Shown here one piece after another: positions 55,504 to 64,000 of a stretch of 64,000 nucleotides of DNA. Source of the DNA: Puccinia triticina. Taxonomy: Eukaryota > Basidiomycota > Pucciniomycetes > Pucciniales > Pucciniaceae. How positions within the stretch are numbered: the first letter of the stretch is position 1; the number at the start of each line of letters is the position of its first letter. The position numbers were made by a program, and so were the translations under genes. Location: positions 5,270,001-5,334,000 of the forward strand of contig NC_070566.1 in NCBI RefSeq assembly GCF_026914185.1, written 5' to 3'. The notes beneath the pieces were generated by a model. That model saw nothing but the letters and a program-made list of their open reading frames with translations, had not been told where the DNA came from and made no database searches.

Positions 55504-56917
55504 AAAGCCCCTGCCTTGTTGCCATCCACCCCTTCCTCATTCTCACCAGACATTGCCCGCAAATCGACTGCACCACCCTGAACCTGCTTCTCCAGCCCCT
55601 CCCCCCCCCCATCCTGAAAGCCAAGCAATAGTCATCTGAGTTGCAAAATGATGATTCCGTGCTGCTCCTGTCAGTCCATCCAAGCATAAAGCTATCAAAA
55701 GTAAATAGCAGATTTGATGATGACAGCAACTAAGGTGCCTGTGCCTCTGAACCAATGCTTTTTCTTCCAATGACATCCCACCAGCTGTAAGCTGTGGTGT
55801 GCCTTCTCACTTTGAATTGCAACAACATAAGAATGGAAGTGAGCAAGGGAAAATCATTTCTTTTTTATCATTGAACCCTGCTATTATGAACAGTTGGAGG
55901 AGCCACTGAAAGTAGAACAAATGTGGTGATAGTTTAACTGTATACCTGATGGAGTCAAATGTTTTAACATGCATTTCATGGAAATTTTGAGATGGACAGA
56001 AAATGGCTGTGCATTTCTCTTTATGTTGTTTGTTGATACAGTTTAATATTAACTTTTTTATGTCTAGAGTGTTTTCTTTGCAAATGTGTCAATTCTTGCA
56101 AGTTCTTGTTGATTTTTAGAAGCTGGTTTCCTGGAAGTAAAAGATCCTGGGGCTGAGCACTGGGTTTGAAGCAGCAGAACCCAACCTGAAACACAGCTTT
56201 GATGGGCAAAATTATTGAGAAAGAATTCATAAAAGTTGATGAATTTGTTATCCAGTCAAATTTTGCAATATACATGCAGAAGCATTTATTCTGAAGCTGT
56301 TGCATTTACCAATAACATAAAAATTGGCAAAATTTTGGTTCTCAGGTGGGATTTCAACAACAATTCTATTTGGCTGATGATTCTCTATGGCAAACATCCA
56401 TACATAAGCTTTAATGAATACTCTTACAGACCATTCTAAAATTTGCTGCATAGGAACTCAAATAAACTGCAATGGTTATTTATTGATTTCATACATGTTT
56501 TTTCCCTTCTTGCCAAAATTTCATTCAAAGTGAGCCAGCAAATAATTTCTAAATGGTTTATCTTCTTGCTATCCAAATCAAATCTGATCAGATCAAAATC
56601 AATAACACATGGTTCATGTTTTACCAATCCCAAGTCTAGGTTCAACTGGACACATTGGGATTAAATCCTGCAACCACCCAATCAATTTGACCAAAACCTG
56701 ATCAGGTATAACTAAAGTTTGCATTATGACCCTTATGGCCCTTGCCATATATCAATTAAAAAAGACCTTAATCATCAACACTTGCTTCACATTAACCAGG
56801 GATTGCCCTTCCTATCACCTCTCTCTGGCCCCCAACTCAAATTTTTCTCCAAAAGAATAGCTTGGTCTTTCTTAAGGTTTAAAATACCTACAGCAGCATA
56901 GCTGCCTTGGCCTCTAG
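55504..56917 (+). mobile_element. Helitron-like element H1, second copy (3' portion)
   Basis: It ends with hairpin GCAGC-ATA-GCTGC, then CTTGGCCTCTAG at 56917, directly followed by TATCACTAATTTGG, a satellite monomer cut at AAA|TATCAC. This fits Helitron insertion between A and T. The last ~20 bases resemble those at 2769. The interior has only small motif-less ORFs. The 5' end was not found; gypsy B abuts it. Confidence 0.5.
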
Positions 56918-56990
56918 TATCACTAATTTGGTAATTTCTTGGTGTTTCTGCCACTATATCTCATACCATTGTGGAAATTCTTCCAAGATA
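56918..56990 (+). repeat. Isolated fragment of the 173-bp satellite
   Basis: TATCACTAATTTGGTAATTT, CTTGGTGTTTCTGCCACTAT and ATTCTTCCAAGATAT match the CACTA satellite for about 70 bp, then stop. This shows the family also occurs outside the CACTA block. Confidence 0.75.
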
Positions 56991-57988
56991 TCCAACTTTA
57001 TTAAAGACAGAGAAACACAGAAACAAAGATCAAGGGTTCCCCCTACAAAATAACCAAATCACAAAAAAAAATGCAAGTGTTCCCCCTCTCAAAAAAAGCA
57101 AATCACAAAAATAAGCCTTCTTGAGACCAAATACAAACACCACAAACTGGACCCACTATCCATTCCTGTCTAGCAGGGTTTAAAATAGTGGGTGGATGGC
57201 CCCCAGCGCACCACATTGAAGGAATTATGCAAAGGGGGTCCAACAAGTTTAGCCCCTCAAACTGTGCAAGTGCAACAACGGAGGGGGTTGAGGACAAACC
57301 GCACGCTGGAAGTACAGCAGCAGAGGACGCCCTGGAAGACACAAGCAAGAAAGTCAACACCTCTTTTTATATTCAACTCGGCACCACCTGGCACAGGCCT
57401 CAAGATCCACCAGTGGACTCAACCATTCATCCTGCCTTGGAAACTAAGCCACCAAGAGCCACCGCCACACCCCTCCCATACCTTCAACCTGCGCGGCAAG
57501 CATTAACCGGCTTGGCGTTACGGACAAGACCCCTCCTCTAATCACCAATATGATTTGCACGCCTCATTGAGCTTGTTACATTCCCCGGCCAAGACAACCG
57601 CTAGGCATAACCTGCTAAGTAATGGTTGCCAAGACCTGCGCCACCTCAACAGCCAATATCCTGGGCAAAGTTGATGCTATAGTGACGCTTCTAAAAAACC
57701 AGCTGACCTCGGGACTGTTTACCCAGTTTGGGTGGATCTGCTAATTCCAAGGCCTTGCACACCTCAATTTGAACTCAAACCAACTAACCTCATCACTACT
57801 ACAATGCTAAACCACCTGTTCCCCTCAGACCTTTTCAAGTTTGCAATGCGTGCAGTCATCCGCATTTTAAAGCCCCCAGTTGCCCTCATCAATCCCATTC
57901 CCGCCAACCAGCTCCAGCAAACACCTGAGCTGCCTCCATCAATGGGTCGCTCTACTCCATCCATTTTAGCTCATCCAGCAGGTCAACA
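56991..57988. other. Unassigned sequence flanking copia C
   Basis: Plus ORFs of 117 (57188-57541) and about 90 codons (57732-57993) lack recognisable motifs and overlap other frames. Joining across copia C leads quickly to a stop. No gene is called. Confidence 0.4.
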
Positions 57989-57993
57989 AAAGC

Positions 57994-58300
57994 TGTTGGT
58001 GGATGACTGGAGCAGCAAGACACAATGCGGTGTTGAGATGAGAATGGGCAAGGAAGGATCTTCATTCATTGCACACTCAGAGAAAAGAAGGAAGAGAGAA
58101 GAAAGAACAAGGGAGAGAAGAAAGGAAAAGGAAAGAGAAACTAACCTGGAGCAGCGAGACACAATGCGGTGTTGAGATGAGGATGGGCGAGGAAGGATGA
58201 GGAAAAGATCTTCCGCGCCCGCTGCTCCAGAACTACACTACAACATGGATGTCACAGAAAGAAAGAATGTGTGAAAGCATACAACCTGTGAACCTCAACA
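57994..58300 (-). repeat. 3' LTR of copia C (307 bp)
   Basis: Same as 62711-62986 except for an extra ~31 bp of purine tract (AGAAGGAAGAGAGAAG...). The LTR contains two copies of a GAGCAGC.AGACACAATGCG unit about 125-160 bp apart. Confidence 0.88.
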
Positions 58301-58374
58301 CCCCCCCCTTGCTGAACGCATAAAAGAGAAAAGAAGAAAAAAGAAAAGAACAAAAAAAATAAGAGGAAAGGAAA

Positions 58375-58908
58375 CTAGACAATCCCAAAGGCCAGGCGGT
58401 GAGTTTTGAGTTGAACACGGGGCAGAGGCTTGGTGAGCATGTCAGCTAACATATCTTTGGTGGAGACATGGAGGATGGAGAGTTTGTTTGACTTAAAACA
58501 CTCCCAGATGAAGTGAAATCGGGCGTCAATGTGTTTTGTTTGAGAGTGATGCTCTGGATTCTTAGCCAGTGCCTCCGCACCGGCATTTTCCACATGAAGT
58601 GGGATTGAGTCTTGAGGCTGAAGATGTAGTTCCTTAAGGATGCTTCTCAGCCAGAGCCCTTCTTTGCAGGAGTCGGACATAGCTTTGTATTCTGCTTCCG
58701 TGCTTGAAAGGGAAACAGTTGCTTGTTTTCTTGACTTCCAGGAGATGGCGCCAAAACCTATGCGGAAAGTGTAGGCTGAAGTGGAACGGCGGTCTTCACA
58801 ATTTTTGGCCCAGTCCGAGTCTGGGAATCCCCAGCAGTCAAGCGAACCACCTAGTCGCAGGCAAAGATGCTTTGTTGAGACAATATAGTGCAGGACCCTC
58901 ACCTGCAC
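58375..58908 (-). pseudogene. pol: Copia C RNase H
   Basis: It contains GFPDSDWAKNCEDRRSTSAY, VSLSSTEAEYKAMSDSCKE, HHSQTKHIDARFHFI and TKDMLADMLTKPLPR, all typical copia RNase H motifs. The D.xGA position reads VENAGAEALA, with Glu instead of the usual Asp. The frame ends with a stop close to the polypurine tract. Confidence 0.88.
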
Positions 58909-59530
58909 GCCAGTGAGCCTCCAAAGGGTCCTTCAGAAATTGGGAGAGTCTGTTAACGGCAAAAGATACATTGGGTCGTGTGCACTGAGAGACCCACAAG
59001 AGGGATCCAATAAGTTGGTTGTATGGTCCTGACAAGGGAGAGTCTGACGCCGAACGGCATTCCAGGTCCTTGAAAGCACTTTTGGTTGGGGTTGAGGTGG
59101 GGAGGTGAGTTCCTCCCAGAAAACGGGAACACAATTCTTCAATGTAGTGCTCCTGGGAGAGATATATCAAACTCTGTTCGACATCTTGTTGAATGTTGAG
59201 AGAGAGGAAGTGATGTAGTTCTTTGTCCGCTCCAATCTTGAAATGCTTTCCAAGGGCCAAAATTTTTTGGTTGATGAACAAGGGTTCACCCACGATGGCA
59301 ATATCATCCACATGGGTGGTCAACACACCAACCAGTTTCTTGTCCTTGAGTTTGAAATATAACGTTGGGTCATACTTTGATTGAGACAGACCAATGTCAA
59401 TCAGCGCCACGTGAAGCTCCCGGTTCCATTCTCTGGGGGACTGCTTTAGACCGTAGATTGATCTGGATACTTTGCAGACCCAATCAGGGTGGTTTGGGTC
59501 TTCAAAACCGGGTGGCTGTTCCATGTACAC
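58838..59530 (-). pseudogene. pol: Copia C reverse transcriptase
   Basis: MYMEQPPGFEDPNHPDWVCK, SIYGLKQSPREWNRE, catalytic THVDDIAIVG (usually YVDD), SQEHYIEELCSRF, QCTRPNVSFAVNRLSQF. A stop just upstream separates it from AFLNG, and a shift near 58900 from RNase H. Confidence 0.88.
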
Positions 59531-59671
59531 GGGTTCATTTAGTCAACCATTAAGGAATGCCGTTTTGAAGTCCACTTGTCGGCCTTTCCACCTTTTTGCG
59601 GCAAGCAGACTCAGAATCAAGAAGAGCGTTTTGAGATGGAGAGTGGGAGCAAAAACTTCAAGGTAGTCAAT

Positions 59672-60628
59672 TCATCTGACTTGCGTGTAGCCCATTGCAA
59701 CCAGACGGGCTTTCAATTTCTGAATTGTTTTATTGGTGCAACGCTTAACCTTGAAAACCCATTTGCTCTTGATGATCTTTTGCTTGAGAGGGCAAGGTAC
59801 CAGCTTCCAGGTAGACATTCCAATGAGGGAGGCATACTCCTCCTCGGCCGCTTTCAACCATTTGTGTTTGTTTGGCAATTGAATGAGTTGCCACCAAGTT
59901 TTGGGCGTGTCCATGTCATCGGAAGGTGATGCCAACTCTGACCAGTTTCCATAGCGGTCTGGTGGGCGGGCAGTTTGAGTGGGGCAACGTGGGGCGAGCA
60001 ACAGGGTCTCAGGAGCAGCTTTGGGTTGAGGAGCGACGGGGGGATTGGCAGAAAGAGAGCCTTGAGGCGTGTCAACTACGCTTGGTGGAGTATCCAACAA
60101 TGAGCTTGGCCCATCCCCAGCGTCTAGGTTCACGAGAGAGTCTGAGGGAAAGGAAGGTGTATGCTTGACTGGCCAAGGTAGTTCTACCTCAAGAGGTGCT
60201 GGGGAGGACTTGATTGGATGAAGAAAGGGGAAAACTGAGTCAACAAAGATGATGTTGCGTGACTTTACTACGCTGTGCTTCTCCAAGTCCCAGAGGCAAA
60301 ACCCGTTGCCATCGGACAGGTACGAGAGGAGAACCGCGGCCCAAGATTTCCTGTCCAGTTTTTGTCTGTTTGCTTCTGGCACCTTGAACCACGTTAGACA
60401 CCCAAAAGGATGGAGATATTTGGGGTCAACCAGGGGGATGCCAAGAACCTCATTAGCCGATTTGAAACCAACCGGAGTCCGACAGGGAATCGAGTCAAAC
60501 GTGTGAGCTACATGTCGTAAAGCATCTGCCCAGAAAGGTTTGGGAAGATGGGAGCTGAGGAGAGAGCACCGGTTGAGGTTGCCAATAGTCCTGTTAGTCC
60601 TCTCAGCTACCCCATTGAGTTCCGGCAA
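59672..60628 (-). pseudogene. pol: Copia C integrase C-terminal part to RT start
   Basis: It starts with the catalytic-Glu motif PELNGVAERTNRTI, then KPFWADALRHVAHTFD, HPFGCLTWFKVPEANRQKLD, a proline-rich linker, and the RT start WLKAAEEEYASLIGMSTWKL, SKWVFKVKR, KARLVAMGYTQV. Confidence 0.88.
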
Positions 60629-60660
60629 ATGCGGAGGTCCTGGTTTGTGTGATATGCCCG

Positions 60661-61389
60661 CTAGTGAGAGATATGAAGCAAAATCATGTATTCGCTACCA
60701 TTGTCAGAGCGTACAGCCCTGACTTGGAATTGACCATCTTTCTCAAACAACACATGAAAGAGCTTGAAACACGGGAAAACGTGCGACTTAGATTTCATGG
60801 GATAGAAGGAAACAAATTTAGAGCGGTTTTCAACAAAGATAACAAAGTATTTATATCCTTTGCGGGATGCTTCTTCAAACGAGCTAACATTGGAGTGGAT
60901 GAGTTGACCAGGTGTATCCAAGCGGTGAGCCGATTGCAATTTGAAAGCCCTGTGGTGCATCTTTGACTGCACGCATGTTGGGCATTGCTGAACGTCAATA
61001 TCATTATTGATGGTGGGCTTTATCCCTAGGCGCTTGAGGAGTTGTTTGACGGGGCAAAGAGATAGGTGGTGGTGGAAACTGAGCAAAGTGTTATTAACAG
61101 ACTCTGAAGGTGGGGACATGACTGAATTGGAGCTTACAGGGCCAGGGGACAGGTAATACAAGTTCCCTTTTTGATGGCCGTTACCAAAGATTTCGCCATC
61201 AATCTTGATTGTTCTTGCGTCGTAGATGTCGCAGCCCCCGGAGCCAAACACTACTGCGAGTGAAGCGTTGCAGATGTTCGCAATTGAGATGAGAGGCTTG
61301 GCCAAGTCCAGGACCACAAGTGAGGGTATTTTTACCGGCATAGCAAAAGGGAGAAAGAGTGAACCCCTGTGGGTCGCAGCGGTCCGCAA
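60661..61389 (-). pseudogene. pol: Copia C GAG-pre-integrase and integrase N-terminal core
   Basis: HHCC zinc-binding motif: SFHHHLSLCPVKQLLKRLG ... CPTCVQSKMHH. The core has LIHSNVSSFEEA and VRSDNGSEY. The first catalytic Asp (usually HSDV/HTDV) is Asn here, an inactivating change. Confidence 0.85.
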
Positions 61390-61411
61390 GTCAAACTGGA
61401 GTGGAATCAGG

Positions 61412-61879
61412 TCAAGGGTTCTTGACGTCGGCCAAGTACGGTGTCATGGTTATGGAGCAGCCGGAGTCAAGGTTCCCCTCTCGAGATGACACTGCTCTTG
61501 AGCTCACCTTGCTGAAGGTTACCGCGCTACCCAATTTGGCTGACTTGCCCTTTTGGGCCTGACTCTGTGTCTGACAAGCCAACACTTCGACTTCAGAGTT
61601 GGAGTAGTCCGAGTCGTCAGCTGAGTCGTAGTCCCCCCCTATGTTGACAGCAGTGCTGTTGCCGGCCTTCTTGGGAGCGCCAGATTGAGTCCTCACTGGG
61701 CGTTTGTCCGAGGAATCACGATGTTTGAAAAGACGGGAGGGGGAGTTCTGATTCAACACCCTTGCTGCTGATCGACAGTGCTCAAGGTTGTGTCCTGAGC
61801 GTTTGCAGTAGTAACAGTACAGCGAGTCATTATAGGGTCGTCGACTCCTGCCTGGTCGTTTGGTGTTTGCTTTGGACAC
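61412..61879 (-). pseudogene. gag: Copia C gag end with CCHC knuckle and protease start
   Basis: Zinc knuckle CYYCKRSGHNLEHC is a perfect CX2CX4HX4C. Downstream is the protease active site in NLDSGCSITMTPYLAD (D-S-G intact). The frame stops before the integrase part. Confidence 0.85.
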
Positions 61880-61898
61880 CGAGATAGGAGCAGTCCCT

Positions 61899-62590
61899 TC
61901 ATCCGTGCGACTTTTTCGGCGTAGAGATTCTGCCTTGAGTGTGGCAACGACCTTGGCAGAAGAGAGTCGTATTGTTCAAGATGGAAGCAACACAAGGCAT
62001 CCAGTCATCTGGAAGTGAAATTATGATTGTCAGCCATGAGTGGTTTTTCCGTGGTGATGAGAGCTTTGAGTTGATCAAAGTGTCCACGCATTTTGATGAG
62101 GTGAGGCTCAATATCATCCCCCAACATCCTGGCCAGGAGAAGTCTTTGCAGCCAGTAGATGCAATTCCCAGATGCCGAGCTTTGATGTGCTTTGGCCAGT
62201 GACTCCCACATTCCGGCGGCATCTTCACCAAAATCCTGAATGTAGCAGAGATTTGCAAAGTTTGATGGTTTTGGCAATCACCGAGCAGACGGCAATGTTG
62301 TCATCCGTCCAGGTTGCCGGGCAAGCTTTTGAGTCGGTAGCCTTCAGCACGTAGTCAACTTTGCACGTTTTGGGGTGGAGCAGGATAACAAACTTCCACC
62401 CGCTGTAGTTCAACCCTTCACCAGGGGGTTTTAGGGCAACCATGGTGCCTAGAGATTTGATGACGGGATGGGTTTGATTGCTGGACATCACTGAGACAGG
62501 GAGAGGTGTAGTCAAAACCGTTTTGACACCCAACGGTGTAGATGTGGATGCAGGACTGTCGAGGTCGCTGGGCATAGATAGTGTATGCAT
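61899..62590 (-). pseudogene. gag: Copia C gag N-terminus (UBN2-like)
   Basis: MHTLSMPSDLDSPAST starts the frame; LNYSGWKFVILLHPKTCKV and AGMWESLAKAHQSSAS, LDDIE-type and LPDDWMPCVASI segments follow the copia gag pattern (N..W...m...L; W..L...y.s). One shift near 62250 and others near 62000 split the frame. Confidence 0.75.
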
Positions 62591-62710
62591 AAAGGAAAAC
62601 GCTGTTCACGGCAGCTACCGGATCCTTCAGGTAATTGCGTAAACTATGTAACTTGACTTGTTTGACGTTATTTAACGTGTTGACGCTGGAGACAACTGGG
62701 TCTCATAACC

Positions 62711-62986
62711 TGTTGCAGTGGATGACTGAAGCAGCAAGACACAATGCGGTGTCAAGATGAGGATGGGAAAGGAAGGATCGTCATTCATTGCACACTCAGA
62801 GAGAAGAAAGGAAAAGGAAAGAGAAACTAACCTGGAGCAGCGAGACACAATGCGGTGTTGAGATGAGGATGGGCGAGGAAGGATGAGGAAAAGATCTTCC
62901 GCGCCCGCTGCTCCAGAACTACACTACAACATGGATGTCACAGAAAGAAAGAATGTGTGAAAGCATACAACCTGTGAACCTCAACA
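62711..62986 (-). repeat. 5' LTR of copia C (276 bp)
   Basis: It matches 57994-58300 minus the purine indel. In minus sense the LTR end CTGCAACA is followed by GGTTATGAGACCCAG, a plausible primer binding site of the copia type. AAAGC at 62987 completes the target duplication. Confidence 0.88.
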
Positions 62987-62991
62987 AAAGC

Positions 62992-64000
62992 TTGGTCCTC
63001 AGAGGTCTTGTCCATGCTGATGACCGGGAACTCCAAAGGTTAGTTGCTTCTCTTCCCTACCCCCTCCCAAACACCAAGCTAAACCATTCATTGGCTCATT
63101 CACAGATTATCTTTGGCTAAAAATCTGTTGAATACAATTGGTGATTAAAGAAGCTTGAATCCTTTGGGTTCTTTGAGATGTAGATCATCGCGTTGTTTCG
63201 GACAGACAAAGGCGGTGGTAGTGTGAATTTGAGTGAAGGTATGGCCAAATTAGGATTGAATCCATCAGATGTGCATGAGTCTTGGATCTGACTGCAATCC
63301 TAGCAAAACCACTTCTGTTTTGAGCAGTTTCTACAAAGGGATCACCAACTTGATCATTGATTGCCTTCTACAATTAGTAAGCCATTTGATCAAACTCCTC
63401 CAAATCTTTTGTCGTTTCAACACCAATATCATTCTGGCTTCTTGATGCCTGCAGTCTTTCTGATGATCCAATTCAACGCACTTTGGCATACGAGGCTCTT
63501 GGCACTTCAATCAAGTTTTCCTCCTCCAAAGCACTGGTGAGCAAACCATTGTTTCTTCTCATCTTTTCCGCTGCGCCCATCCCACAACTGCATCCGGTGA
63601 GACTACATCTCAAAGGCCATCCTTCTTTCTGTCAATTGTGACAGTTTTCTTTTTTTTTTCCACATTCCTGATCTCAAACTTCTCCCCACTCAGTCATAGC
63701 TTCAACACCTTACCCTTGCATCCTGTGTCTAAGATTTAGATATCTGCTACCAAGTTTGGAGTTTATATTTGAATGCCTGGGTCATCTATTATTGCTTAAG
63801 TTCAGGGTGGTTTTTCATTCAAAGTAGTTCAACCAAAAACCACCAGCTGGGTGGATTTTCATGTCTTATGTCATTGTTTGTTTTCATTGTGTTATGTAAT
63901 TTTTATATCCATGTCAATAGCTAGGGCATAGCCACAACCAAACTAAGAAATGGAAATAAATACAAACCAGCTGCCTGTCAATCAAAGAAAAAAATTGTAG
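62992..64000. other. Unassigned sequence at the right edge
   Basis: No long ORF or motif. A GTTAGT-type donor at about 63037 and short coding-like stretches could belong to a spliced gene (also upstream of copia C), but I cannot support one. Confidence 0.4.

Larger units (their letters stand above)
57994..62986 (-). mobile_element. Ty1/copia retrotransposon C (complete ends, coding dead)
   Basis: LTRs at 57994-58300 and 62711-62986 start TGTTG and end CTCAACA on the plus strand. The perfect 5-bp duplication AAAGC lies at 57989-57993 and 62987-62991. Minus order is gag (UBN2-like), CCHC knuckle, protease, GAG-pre-integrase, integrase, RT, RNase H, polypurine tract (GGGGGGG, 58301-58308). Integrase before RT is the copia order. 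Multiple stops and shifts are present. Confidence 0.92.

Noticed and set aside
57188..58175. Plus ORFs of 117 and 147 codons next to copia C
   Set aside because: No recognisable domain; the second runs into the copia C LTR and does not continue in frame on the other side of the element.
11141..62991. Shared target duplication AAAGC of a gypsy solo LTR and copia C as evidence of target preference
   Set aside because: Two matching 5-mers from different superfamilies are easily coincidental.

Overview
The window reads as a transposon-saturated, repeat-rich fungal chromosome segment. Introns are about 50-63 nt with GT/AG ends. The Ty3/gypsy elements carry a chromodomain-like C-terminus, and there are several Ty1/copia, CACTA, hAT and Helitron copies. 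My best guess is a basidiomycete with a large genome, probably a rust fungus (Pucciniales); this is an inference from TE style, not a database match. I see no ordinary host gene I can name.

Layout. 1-2769 is the 3' part of a Helitron-like element (ending in hairpin + CTAG) with a decayed hAT transposase fragment. It sits in a Ty1/copia element (copia A) whose pol resumes at 2770. Copia A is split by a Ty3/gypsy element (gypsy A, minus strand, 4283-46078; 1.1-kb LTRs, 5-bp target duplication CAGAT). Gypsy A is split inside gag by a 32.4-kb block (10243-42613) with CACTA ends and a 3-bp duplication AGT. The block is two giant near-palindromic CACTA copies, L-A-R (10243-22582) and L-B-R (25814-42613), around a 3.2-kb spacer. 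The arms of both copies are inverted arrays of a ~173-bp satellite. Nested in the block are a second small DNA transposon (CACCAGG ends, TSD CTG) containing a solo LTR (TSD AAAGC), another solo LTR (TSD TCAGT), two hAT MITEs with 8-bp TSDs and hairpin-rich minisatellites, a foldback element, and a 10.1-kb Helitron (30364-40500).

The Helitron's own RepHel gene is broken. It nevertheless carries two apparently intact, intron-containing genes that are homologous to each other, one with a C-terminal AT-hook. They lie on either side of RepHel, and this pair is the most interesting content of the window.

46079-47152 is the 3' end and 3' LTR of copia A. 47153-55503 is a second decayed Ty3/gypsy (gypsy B, minus strand) with a tRNA-derived insertion in its RT/RNase H region; copia A appears to be inserted in its LTR. 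55504-56917 ends in another Helitron 3' terminus of the same family as at 2769, followed by one satellite fragment. 57994-62986 is a complete-boundary but coding-dead Ty1/copia element (copia C, TSD AAAGC). The remaining sequence to 64000 has no recognisable gene.

Relative ages follow from nesting, outermost first: gypsy B, copia A, gypsy A, CACTA block, CACCAGG element, solo LTR. That is six levels. The retroelement reading frames all hold stops or shifts, so they are relics; the Helitron cargo genes are the only long multi-exon frames without a disabling change.
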